From NCBI GenBank assembly GCA_001579985.1, contig LRSR01001111.1, forward strand, positions 1-21,846: a stretch of 21,846 bases of DNA, given 5' to 3'. Position numbers and translations under genes: made by a program. Each line of letters opens with the position of its first letter. The first letter of the stretch is position 1. Origin of the DNA: Hypsibius dujardini. Lineage: Eukaryota > Tardigrada > Eutardigrada > Parachela > Hypsibiidae. A model generated the notes under the pieces. That model was not told the DNA's origin. It did not search any database and saw only the letters and a program-made list of their open reading frames with translations. This document shows, one piece after another, positions 1 to 8,862 of this stretch.

Positions 1-656
1 CCTCATACTGACTCCACTGAGCAAGAGTGAATGGCAACATTGTGTCTTACCGGTTTGCGCGGTAAGAATGGTGCGGTCTGTAATTGTCGTTGATCCGTAT
101 CGGGTATGTTCTCAGCTCATCTTCGTGTGTCGTATTAGTTTTTTAGCCAACCCGCGCGTGGAACTTGCTTGGCAATGCCTTGACCAGACCGCCCATGAGA
201 CGACTAGCGTGTGGCCTTGCGTTTTGTTTTTCTTACCTAATGATGGGTGATTTATGGCTAATGCAATTCGTTGTGGCTCGTAAATTGTCCGTCACATCGA
301 CGCTGTGTCGAAAGCACTATTTGGTACCATCAAGATGCGCTTGCCCATTAACTCTAGTAGACACACAGAAAATGTATGTCCCCTTGTCCGCATATTAAGT
401 GGCACTGCGAACTACACAAGTGCAGATCTAAGACACAGCTAGAGTACTCGGGTAAACCGAAAATCATTCAGATTAAATTGAGCTTCCTGTCCTTTTCCGC
501 ATATCAAAGCTTGCGCTCGTCGAACCCTTTTCTTCTTAATTGCTTTGGTGTCTACTATGTTCTATGTGTTCGTTCCCGCTATTTTAGAGCGCAGAATCAC
601 CGATTGCGGCATTTGTGTTTACATTAAAATTGCAGAAATAATAATAACCCTTAATT
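1..656. other. Gene-free flank downstream of QSOX
   Basis: No coding exon, RNA gene or long repeat is recognisable here. Open frames are all under 85 codons, show no domain-like composition and are not bordered by convincing splice sites. The stretch lies beyond the poly(A) signal of the QSOX gene, which is transcribed toward it, so it is best read as intergenic. Confidence 0.5.
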
Positions 657-662
657 TTTATT
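657..662 (-). terminator. QSOX poly(A) signal AATAAA
   Basis: The plus strand reads TTTATT, which is AATAAA on the minus strand, 82 bases past the QSOX stop codon at 745–747. The hexamer and its distance suit the 3' end of that transcript. It sits in an AT-rich tract, so a chance match is possible. Confidence 0.5.
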
Positions 663-744
663 AGCCGGTTTACGGTTAAAATTGGAATTCGACACAACGG
701 TGCAGTTTCACCGGACGCTTTGACATTTCACCCTCTTGGTTCCT

Positions 745-1760
745 TCACTCAAGCACGAAGGTTGCACCAGCTGATCTCTTCGCACCGTAAAACTCCCGCA
801 GAAATCTCAGCACATTCCCCTCGTTCCAGACAATGGTCTGCGCTTGCGGGTCCGCCGAGTTCCGGCAGTCAAGACACTGCACCAGCGTCGGGAACTGTTG
901 TTTGGGATGCGCCGGGTCCTCCGACAAGTCACCCGCCAAGAAGCGATTGGCGTTGTTGTGGGCCCTCCACAGGAACAGCACCGCGTCGGCATTGGACACC
1001 ACGACCTGGTTGCGTCGCAGACTAGCCACGCCCTTCATGAAGTTCCTCGAGCACTCGCCGCAAGAGAAAAAGTGCTCGACATAACCGATCACCGCGGTCA
1101 AAACCCCGTTCGCAGCGAGAGCATTCGACTCGACCGTCGCCGCACTCAACAGTCCGGCTTCGTACGCACGGACCGACATGGTGTGGATGATCTGCCACAA
1201 CCCGCACGGATAACCTCTTCGGTCCGGCACACTGCCCTTGCAGTGGTCCCATTCGATCGCACCGCTGTCCACGTTGAGGTTGCTGGCCCTTAGCAGTCGC
1301 GTCACCTCGGCTCCCGTGATGGCGTTCCCTCTGCGGAGGCTCGTCTCGAGGATCCTCAGCGCGGTCATGGTGGCCGGCCTCACCGGGACCCATTTGATGA
1401 GGCCCGTGACGTAGGCTTTCAGCGTTTCATAATCGCGACCGGTGATGTCGTTGTGGCGCGCAATCTCGTTGCTTAATGAGTAGAGCACGGCCGAGTTCAG
1501 GTCTTGTCCACTGACCGCGGTTTGAACGCTAAGGGTGAAGGATGACGCGGAGTGCACTTGCATCTGCATGGGACGACGGACCGCGGGGGAGGTCGTGTCG
1601 CCATAGACGGGACCCAGTTGGGGGCGCCTTTGGATACGAAGGCGGGTGGTCAGTTCCGTGTCGGCACGAATAATGGCGTTGGTGAATACGGCGACGGGAT
1701 CGGAATTTCGTGAAAGACTTTCGAGGGCTAAACACGAAAAAAAATTCACTGGTTAGTTAA

Positions 1761-1819
<59 letters not shown>

Positions 1820-3540
1820 ACCACCTAATAAATGCCGGTCTGTTTCGATGGTGGGAACTACCTACTTTTCACCCATTTAAAATAATAATCCTGTTTTTTT
1901 TAATTACGCTACCGCGTTGAAAATATACATCTCCTAGTTCTCGAATTTTCACGTGACGTCAAGCTTAATGCAAAAATGATTGCGCATATTAAATTCACTA
2001 TGTGGTAAGGTAATAATCTGACAATGCGTTGGTGGGCGCTTCGTCGCCAGAGTGAACAAGTCTGACAATATCAATCGATAGCTGTGACTTTAACCTACCT
2101 ATTGATATCAAAAGCTAATCCGGAGCTTGCGAAACAAGATCACAATTTGCCTGATTCAAACGCCCCTCCTCCTGCGAAAACTGAGAATGCAAAGCATATA
2201 ATTGATTGGTCGATCGTTTTAAATTAAGAAATTATTAATAACGGCCGACTTTGCTTGATCGGATGATATCTCAAAAACAATTGTCGCAGTATACAAGTAC
2301 TGTATTTCGCGTTAGACAGGGACAGCCTACGAGCTGTGGAACGTTTAATCGGCCACGCGGCGCTTGTGCTGTGTGTACGGTGCACGCAGTCGTGCACAGG
2401 GTGCACACAGCCGTGCACAGGGTGCACACAGCCGTGTACAGGGTGCACACAGCCGTGCACAGCGTGCGCACCGTGCACAGGGTGCACACAGCCGTGCACA
2501 CGTTCCACTCCAGTACGACTGTCCCTGTCTAACGCGAACATACAGGACAGTGTACGCTTTGCAGTAGACCTGTTCACTCCGGCGGCGAAGCGCCCACCAA
2601 CCCCCTTGTGAGTGGATCCTAGTTGTAGCTCAGATTAATGGGCACGGGACAACGGGCGATTCATTTTCACAATCACCACACGCGCATTTTTTCCCACATT
2701 TTTGCGGATTTCGTAAAGCACGAACAATTTCCACACAGGAAACGTGTGAAATGGCTTACTGACTAAACCCTTCTCGTCGGGATGGAGGCGATCGAGAAAC
2801 ATGACGAAGGTCGTCCGCTCGTTGACATTCAGACTGTCCAGCAGGGCTCGGTTATTATTATGCGCACGCCGCACCGCGATCGCATGGAGATTGGGCAAGG
2901 CGTGCAGCAGGGCTTCCTTCCCGACATGCGAACCGATGGGTTCGACGATAACGGCCACTTCGTTCACACTGCGCGGCAGGCTCGCCCACAACTCGCCGAC
3001 GCGCTGCTCCGGAAGCGGCTGTAACTCTCTCGGCGTGCGCTGATACTCCATCACATCCAACACCGTCTGCAGCAGATTCGTCGTCGAATGACGGACCTCC
3101 ACATCCTCCCCCTTATTGGCGGGATGAGATCCCGTCGTCAGGAGCCGTAAAACCGGTGTCTGCCGGATGCCGAACCGGGTACAAAGGTCCCGGTTTAGAT
3201 CGTCCGCACAGTTAACGACACCGAGCTTTAGATAGGCCGACCAGTGCTGCGTTCGATTGGCTAATGCCTTGTAAATCGGGGAGAATTTGATGCAGTGCCC
3301 GCACCAGGAATTGTAGAACTGCACGATCCAGAGGTTGCTTTCGGTGCGGAGCTCCCGATTGGGACCGATGTGGCGGTAGACGGTGGGGTTGAAGCTCTCT
3401 TCGGTGAGGACGTATAGACCGCGGTCGGTGTTTCCGTCGTACAGGGAATCCACATCACCGCAGAGGATGATGAGTAATATGATCGCGAAATGGGTCGCTG
3501 TTACGGCAATCGAATTCAGTGAACGGAAGCGGCGGAGCAT
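745..3540 (-). CDS. QSOX: Quiescin sulfhydryl oxidase (QSOX), two coding exons
   Basis: Flavin-dependent sulfhydryl oxidase that forms disulfides in secreted proteins and passes electrons to oxygen. Coding exons are complement 2760–3540 and 745–1727. The donor GTAAGC below 2760 and the acceptor TTTAG above 1727 join in phase (1 nt + 2 nt), giving 587 residues. Residues about 13–32 form a hydrophobic signal peptide. The thioredoxin domain follows with WCGHC (Cys80, Cys83), then a second thioredoxin-like and helical region. The C-terminal Erv/ALR domain has a Cys423/Cys435 pair, RGYPCGLW, the redox CGEC (Cys483, Cys486), an HNNAN flavin-site motif and a CLDC pair (Cys545, Cys548). All CxxC pairs are intact. 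It ends without the C-terminal membrane anchor of the long vertebrate QSOX1 form, so the product should be soluble/secreted. After splicing the 5' leader an in-frame TGA precedes the ATG at 3540, supporting this start. The frame stays open past the donor to 2635, probably an intron-retention artefact. Confidence 0.93.
1751..1820. repeat. (TTAG)n microsatellite
   Basis: About 17 near-perfect copies of TTAG lie within 25 bases of the QSOX exon-2 splice acceptor. It is not the TTAGGG telomere motif. On the transcribed minus strand it reads CTAA, resembling a branch-point consensus repeated many times. Confidence 0.95.
2302..2543. mobile_element. Hairpin (MITE-like) element with minisatellite core
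   Basis: Left arm 2302–2344 and right arm 2500–2543 are imperfect inverted copies. Both contain GCGTTAGACAGGGACAG and an inner GGAACGT block. Between them lies a tandem repeat. The element has no coding capacity and sits in the QSOX intron. A non-autonomous DNA transposon or foldback element is the likeliest reading. I could not see a clear target-site duplication. Confidence 0.7.
2380..2499. repeat. 21-bp GTGCAC minisatellite
   Basis: About five copies of a 21-bp unit starting GTGCACAGGGTGCAC and ending ACAGCC, with one shortened variant copy near 2455–2478. Each unit carries the palindrome GTGCAC twice. It fills the loop of the surrounding inverted-repeat element. Open frames across it are repeat artefacts. 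Confidence 0.9.
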
Positions 3541-3562
3541 TTTCCTTTCGGAACGATGGAAT

Positions 3563-3624
3563 CTGCCGCAAAGTAAGTTGGGCGCAAGACGACACTAGAC
3601 TTGGCAAAATTTGGAGGCTCTTAC
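3563..3624 (-). other. QSOX 5'-leader intron
   Basis: On the minus strand a donor (ACTG|GTAAGA, below 3625) and an acceptor (TTGCGGCAG, above 3562) define a 62-bp intron just upstream of the QSOX start codon. The exon above it (3625 up to roughly 3790) would be non-coding. It contains a short upstream ORF whose stop codon (TGA) is created across the junction, in frame with and just before the main ATG. The acceptor could instead be a spliced-leader acceptor if the organism trans-splices. Confidence 0.5.
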
Positions 3625-3910
3625 CAGTAATCTGATAATGACGGAGGGCTGCGGTCAGGGTGAAACGATTTATGTAGGTATTTTGGACCGGCGACAGGCA
3701 TGACACGCCGAGAAACCGGAAGTGCTGTAATAACACTGCACACTTTTGTACTGAATTTTCTGTACAAGGTGACCGTTCGCGTTTCATCCTTTTAGAGTCC
3801 ACTCGAAATACGTTGTGCGCACAATTCTAAGCTCCCCATATGAATCTTCGAATTATTAGTTTGATAAAGGGTGCATATGAAATTTGTAACTTCTAACTGC
3901 GTAATAGAAG

Positions 3911-3945
3911 GACGGACAAACAGGCAGATAGAGAGACGGATCAGC

Positions 3946-3980
<35 letters not shown>

Positions 3981-4110
3981 TAGACTGACCGTCAGACAGA
4001 CGAACAGACAGATAGACAGGCAGACAGATAGACTGATAGACAGGCAAACAGACAGGCAGATATACAGACAGACAGACAGACAGAAAGTCTAGCAGACAGA
4101 GAGACAGACA
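3911..4110. repeat. CAGA-type tetranucleotide array
   Basis: About 200 bp of CAGA interspersed with CAGG, TAGA, CAAA and GAGA variants, between the QSOX 5' end and the SAMHD1 3' end. Long Cys/Leu/Ser-rich open frames on the minus strand come only from the repeat and are not genes. The rest of 3800–4417 is AT-rich with nothing else recognisable. Confidence 0.95.
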
Positions 4111-4416
4111 CATAAACAAACGAACGAATGGACATAAATGTCTTATGCGCTCACATGAATTTTAGTTATCTTAAACAAGTCACACTCAAATTAAACCGGC
4201 ATGAAAAATCGACGAGAATAAAAAATTAAACGAAATCAAAAATTAACTACGCCTAACTAACAAGCCCACGCTCGAACTAGAGTCTCCGCAAAAGATATGA
4301 GCAAAAGAGAGATCCTGCCTCAAAAATATCATTTCATAAGAAACCGGCAGCCAGAATCCGCCAAGGGACAGCCAATGCTCGTCATCGGCTTCATAGAACG
4401 TCGTCTCGAAATCCTA

Positions 4417-4422
4417 TTTATT
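4417..4422 (-). terminator. Poly(A) signal overlapping the SAMHD1 stop codon
   Basis: The SAMHD1 stop TAA at 4418–4420 is embedded in AATAAA on the minus strand. If used, the 3' UTR would be only about 15–30 nt. No other canonical AATAAA was noticed on this strand in the next few hundred bases. Use of the signal is inferred. Confidence 0.4.
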
Positions 4423-5010
4423 TGGGCTTGACTTTATTGGCTTCAAATTCATCCAGCCGCGCCAAAACATCGAATTCTCCTTTGATCTTAGCGTCAGCCG
4501 GCTCTTCCATGTTGTATATACTAAACAGATCCTTCTTGACAGCCTTCGTGAGTTCGGCATCCGGCAAAATTGCGTCATGATCGCCCTTCTCGTTCCTGGC
4601 ACTGCGAAGGGGTTTGAGGTTGTCCGGCTGAAAATGGAATGTTAGACGATGTGTCAGCAATGCGTGTGAACAGAACAAAAAAGGAAAACGGCGATAGGGT
4701 TTCTGCTCATACATTCAACAAGATTCGCAGTTTCCGTTCCTCAGCCCATCTACACATCGCGCAGCGAAGCTCATCAATGATGGTGACATCATCGTGTTTG
4801 TAGTAGAGAGAGACAGACTCCTCCAGCCAATACTGCGGGGATGATACGTCGAACTGAAAAGAAGGATCAAGAACACTCGATTGTGTCCACTGGTGAAACT
4901 GTTTGTTTACCCATTTGGTTGGTTTTGTTGTCTGTTATCCGTCTTTACGTCTGCCTGCCTGCCTGCCTGCCTGTCTGTCTTTATGTCTGTCTGCCTGTCT
5001 GCCTGTTTGC

Positions 5011-5048
<38 letters not shown>

Positions 5049-5066
5049 GCCTGCCTGTCTGCCTGT

Positions 5067-5109
<43 letters not shown>

Positions 5110-6204
5110 CCGGTATGTCTGCCTGTATATTGACTTTCTCACTTGTCTGTCCGCGCTGGGAATTTTACTGACTCCATAGTTGCAGGCATTCGTAATCAAG
5201 AAATACTTACATCCTCAGTGGACATTTTGACAGCTGCACTGAGATTCGACCGGTCGTAGAAAGATATTCGTTCCATGGGGTTCTTCTCGCCCATTCCGTA
5301 GTCAAACTTCTGATGAATCAGGACGACGTCGTCAACTCGCATCTCGCGGTGGGGTGATTTCTGGAGACTTGATTTGACCATCCGTGTCAAATCGACCTTC
5401 AGCTTAGCCTAGCGAAAGAATTCAATATAGATTCCTGCGTAAAATTGAATAGGTACACAAATCCACTGCACAGTGGATGAGCAACCAAGCGGCAAATACT
5501 GTTCAGGAGAGCATCAAATTGGCAAAAGATAGACCAGCAAGTACAGTAGGTAGGTAGGCAGGCAGACAGGCAGAGAGGCAGGCAGGCAGACAGGGAGGCA
5601 GGCAGACGAGCAGGCAGGCGGGCAGGGAGACTGACAGATAGATAAGATAGATAAGACAGACAGACAGACAAACACAAAAGACTATATAGAACGAACAGAC
5701 AGGAAGGCACACGAGCACAATGAGGCTATAGATAAAAAAAATACCAGAAATCAGTTTTACCAATTCAATTCCTCCAAGAGACTTCACAAGGTCTGTCCGG
5801 CAAATGAATTTGTAGCGCTCATTAGTAAAGAGCCGATTGAGCAAATCACGAGCCGTTTTCATCTCCGGCTGGAAGCTATCACGGATTTGCGAGATTATCC
5901 CGTCGTTCAGCATCATGAAGTGGGGCAAGCTCTTCAAAGATTCTGTTAGCCGAAAAGAAACTCCATCTGGACCGACGAAGGTGAGGTGCTTATCAGCGGC
6001 CAACAAAATGTCTAAAGTCATCCGTTCTCCAAGGCCGTTTGCCTGATTCTGGTACAGACGTCTGTGAAGTTCGCGTCGAGTATCGAACAACTCCCAAATA
6101 ACATGAGCGAACTGTTGAAACAGAAATCGAAACGACATCCAGATAAATTAGAAAAACCAAAAACACGTTGGGAGCAGTTAAGAGTGGGCAGGTGGCAGGC
6201 AGAC

Positions 6205-6251
<47 letters not shown>

Positions 6252-8088
6252 TGTAAAATCAGATAAAAAATAAGTACTCAGCCGGTCATTCTCAGTCTGC
6301 TTACCCGAGCCGCATAGCAAATCTGCCAGTCATCATCCACACAGATCGCCCGCGCTGTGTCGATCACCTCAGAGAAGCGAGTAGGCGTGCATGCCACCAC
6401 CGGGACATTGAAGGCATCGCGGTAGATGTAATCAATCCGATCCACATCAATTCCGTTTCTTTTGTTCGAAACGATCTACCACGAAAAAAAGGAAATAGAT
6501 AAAACTTAATAAGAGAATGCAAAAAAACACTCACTTCATAGAGGAAGGCTTTCTCTTTAGGCCGGCCGACCAGTCGCTGCCCATGAATGAGCTCTTTGAC
6601 AAAAATCAAATCAATTTCATCCAGGTGATAAGACCGCAAGAGTGGCATCAGATTCCGGGATTCCACGATATCCTCCATGATACTGATGGAAAATGCCTCA
6701 TGCTGTAAGACGTACCGGAAAAAAATCAGTAAACTGCTTCCCAGTTGGCGGGACGGGAGCAGCCTAGGCTCTCCACGTTTCCGCTTCGGCAGTCAAAAGA
6801 ACAAACTCACATCCCAAGGTTTCTTATCCGGACACGCTTCCCGCAAAAAGCGCTCGAAAGTGTGCGACAGAGGCCCATGACCTGTAAACAACGCCAAATC
6901 CAGTTTGCTATTTCTGGAATATCATTATTGCCTAAATTAATTTTATCGCAGAATTACTGAATTGTTTTAAACCTTTGATCCATAAAAACTAATTATAAAT
7001 ACCAAAATAACACAAGCAAGTGAACACTCAATAAAGGATCAATTCATAAATCAATCACCGTCTTACTGTAATTTCCGCCGTGTTTCACTATCGGTAACAG
7101 GCAGTACCTAAATCGTGGCACAGACCGGCCAGTCCAACGGCCAAGCAGTCAGCTTCAGTGACAGCCAGTTCGGGTTGGTTCCTCCTGATCGTTTCCACCA
7201 GTTGCATAGCAAGATATGAGACCCTACAACGCCACGCAACGAGATTAGGAAACGAAGAAACGAAATCTCCGAAAATTCTGTCCAACTATTGTGCTACCCG
7301 ATGCAGTGTTCAAATCTGTTGTGGTTTCCTGTGGGGAAGGTGAAGTAAGCAGGGCCGAGCATACGAATGAAGCGCAGTCGTTGAAACTGCGGTGTGTTGA
7401 TGAAGGCGCTCAGGAGCGGGTGAACTAAATGAGGCATGAGCATATTCAGAATCCAGAGAATAAAAATCAACGCTTGATTGATCTATTGAGAGACCAAAGT
7501 TTTTCAACCATGTGTTGATTGTTTGTCATTGCGTTGAGCGGTTGATCGATATATTGACTGAGAAGCTAAAAAATGTAAAAGATCGACAGGCATACCGGTG
7601 ATTGTGCCATGAATAGGATCCACAATATCCTGCCAACAAAAGCACGTAAGAAGCGAGGAGGAAGACGGCAAATGTGTACCGTACGCTCGCGATCTCAAGG
7701 GGCACTTTTATGCCCTAGGCGTGCATTCCTCCCGCCTTGCGCCGTATATTTAGACCGGTGTGTGCGTATGTGCTGCACTGAGGCGGCGCTTAGCTGTCCC
7801 TTGAGATCGCGAGCGTACGGTAATTATTGCAAAAATGCAATTTACCGTGCCGTGCGGGTGATTTAAGACATTTCCGGTTGAGGGCGCCCCCAGAGTTGCT
7901 GTCTCAGAGTCGCGAGCTTTGCATGGGGACGCCATAAAAACTTGGATTTCCAGCGCATAAGTTGATGGGATTGCTGAGGAAGTGATTTTTGAAATCAGGG
8001 CACGAGCTATGGAGCTACAGAAAAAGCAACACTGAAAATTCCTGTTTCCAAATTCCGCGATTTGGCTCACCATAAATACATAAAGCAT
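4418..8088 (-). CDS. SAMHD1: SAMHD1-like dNTP triphosphohydrolase, 10–11 exons
   Basis: HD-domain enzyme family that cleaves dNTPs to deoxynucleoside and triphosphate. Coding exons (complement): 8071–8088 (tentative), 7596–7629, 7298–7424, 7108–7223, 6811–6881, 6535–6702, 6305–6475, 5761–6111, 5211–5408, 4713–4853, 4418–4627. All junctions are GT–AG and in phase, giving 529 codons including the stop without the tentative exon (534 residues with it). Landmarks in order: [22 protein letters not shown] (metal His), LCHDLGHGPLSH (HD pair), [33 protein letters not shown] (metal Asp), [11 protein letters not shown]. The metal-binding His/His-Asp/Asp set is intact. Compared with the human protein, guanine-contacting Asp137 aligns with Asn, Asn119 with Val, Lys312 with Arg and Asp218 with Glu. 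The N-terminal SAM domain is absent, giving an HD-only form. The first exon (MLYVFM) rests only on a phase-matched GTGAGC donor and may be wrong. The divergent neighbour is the small plus-strand gene. Confidence 0.92.
4951..5130. repeat. CTGC/CTGT array in SAMHD1 intron
   Basis: Tandem CTGC and CTGT units in blocks: mixed, then nearly pure CTGT, then nearly pure CTGC. It lies in the intron between the exons ending at 4853 and beginning at 5211 on the plus strand. Orientation is opposite to the other arrays: the transcript would read GCAG/ACAG. Each unit therefore contains a CAG that could mimic a splice acceptor in the pre-mRNA. Confidence 0.95.
5545..5704. repeat. CAGG/CAGA array in SAMHD1 intron
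   Basis: A degenerate array of TAGG, CAGG, CAGA and TAGA units in the 352-bp intron between exons 5211–5408 and 5761–6111. It begins with a short TAGG run. It is responsible for long Cys/Leu/Pro-rich open frames that read through from the real exon. Confidence 0.93.
6196..6251. repeat. CAGA array in SAMHD1 intron
   Basis: A short, nearly perfect run of CAGA units in the intron between exons 5761–6111 and 6305–6475. It ends about 50 bases before the donor side of the 6305 exon. On the transcript it reads TCTG, a pyrimidine-rich run. Confidence 0.93.
7677..7822. mobile_element. 146-bp MITE with perfect 25-bp inverted repeats
   Basis: Left arm 7677–7701 and right arm 7798–7822 are perfect inverted copies, TACCGTACGCTCGCGATCTC plus AAGGG. 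If the outermost TA on each side is the target duplication, the element has CCGTACG termini and a TA target site, as in Tc1/mariner-derived MITEs. There is no coding capacity. It lies in the first intron of SAMHD1, 47 bases before the acceptor of the DPIHG exon. Confidence 0.8.
8071..8088 (-). CDS. SAMHD1: Tentative first coding exon of SAMHD1
   Basis: An ATG at 8088 opens six codons (MLYVFM) that end exactly at a GTGAGC donor in phase 0, matching the phase-0 acceptor of the DPIHG exon at 7629. The human protein has VFN immediately before DPIHG, so [11 protein letters not shown] is plausible. No better upstream exon was found, but an exon this short cannot be proven from sequence alone. Confidence 0.4.
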
Positions 8089-8340
8089 TTCTGATCCTGG
8101 TGAGCCGTGCGGTACAATCGACCAGTCTGTGATTTTGCGGAGCTCTGGCGTTTCTCACCATTCTAACTTGGGAAAGAACGGAAATTTAACCTCCCGATCG
8201 GAGTGGGTTTTTTTCCAAAAATATCTGTCCATATATCATGATTTTAAATTAGGGTCTTGGGGTCGAAATCACATCCGCGGTTTCAGAAACAAATACGGAC
8301 GAAGAAAATTCCCGCACCACTTTGTGCTATAGCCCGGCGC

Positions 8341-8425
8341 TTGATTGATTGATTCATTCATTCATTCATTCGTTGATTGATTGATTGATTCATTCGTTAA
8401 TTCATTGATTCATTGATTGATTAGC
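8341..8425. repeat. TTGA/TTCA tetranucleotide array
   Basis: Runs of TTGATTGATT and TTCATTCATT units alternate over about 85 bp in the intergenic space between SAMHD1 and the small plus-strand gene. Related GATT-type runs recur at 9060–9188, 9779–9795 and in the OSBP first intron near 17225–17620. Confidence 0.9.
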
Positions 8426-8480
8426 AATGTTTCCGAAGTTTCAATTTTTTTTATCCCAACCAGTCAAAACGTTTCATTCC

Positions 8481-8703
8481 AAAATTTTTAATACCCTTCC
8501 ACTCTGAATTCGATTTGGAATCGATTTGACATCAACAGAATCTTTTTTGGATGCCAGGGGGCGGAGCTGCGGGTAATTTGCGCCACGTCACTCGGAAGCC
8601 TAGATTGAAACTAGCCCATAGCTCCGCCCCCTGGCATCCAGAAAAAATTCTGCTGATGCCAATCGATTCCAAATCGAATTTGGAGTGGTAGGGTATCAAA
8701 AAT
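8481..8703. mobile_element. Long-armed hairpin element (about 220 bp)
   Basis: Arms at about 8483–8568 and 8620–8702 are imperfect inverted copies over roughly 85 bp. Shared blocks include ATTCGATTTGGAATCGATT and ATGCCAGGGGGCGGAGCT. The central loop is only about 50 bp, so most of the element can fold on itself. It has no coding capacity and sits about 55 bp upstream of the TATA box of the small gene. A foldback/MITE-type non-autonomous transposon is the best reading; no clear target duplication was seen. Confidence 0.8.
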
Positions 8704-8758
8704 CTTGTTGTCACTCATTTATCGTTCATGGATGTAGACGAAACGAGACACGAGGAAG

Positions 8759-8792
8759 TATAAATAGCTTTTCTCTGCTTCCCTGTTCAGTT
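8759..8792 (+). promoter_or_regulatory. TATA box and initiator of the small plus-strand gene
   Basis: TATAAATA at 8759–8766 is followed by TCAGTT at 8787–8792, whose A lies 30 bases after the first T of the TATA box. That is the classic core-promoter spacing. The first coding ATG is 74 bases downstream of the predicted start. Function is inferred from motif and spacing. Confidence 0.6.
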
Positions 8793-8862
8793 GCTGTTTA
8801 AAATAAATTGCGACTGCACTGCACATAAATTATAACTGTGCACTGCACATCGGTCGGAAGGA

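Larger units (their letters stand above)
1728..2759 (-). other. QSOX intron with two repeats
   Basis: This 1,032-bp intron separates the second thioredoxin-like region from the helical/Erv part. It contains a TTAG array close to the acceptor (1751–1820) and a terminal-inverted-repeat element (2302–2543). I see no additional exon inside it. The boundaries follow from the GTAAGC donor and TTTAG acceptor, which restore a continuous QSOX frame. Confidence 0.75.

Noticed and set aside
720-1393. Open frames of 83–149 codons on the plus strand and in other minus frames
   Set aside because: They are shadows of the GC-rich QSOX exon 2, whose own frame encodes the conserved Erv domain.
1751-1820. TTAG run as an interstitial telomere
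   Set aside because: The unit is four bases, not TTAGGG or another known animal telomere unit.
2224-2611. Several 70–117-codon open frames on both strands
   Set aside because: All are generated by the 21-bp GTGCAC minisatellite inside the hairpin element.
2635-2759. Extension of QSOX exon 1 past the GTAAGC donor to a stop at 2635
   Set aside because: The extra codons match nothing expected, while splicing at 2760 to 1727 restores a continuous QSOX with helical and Erv regions in phase.
4841-5179. Long Cys/Leu/Pro-rich open frames over the CTGC/CTGT array
   Set aside because: They are translations of a tetranucleotide repeat, which stays open in several frames at once; the same applies at 3856–4119, 5399–5710, 14664–15100 and 20893–21301.
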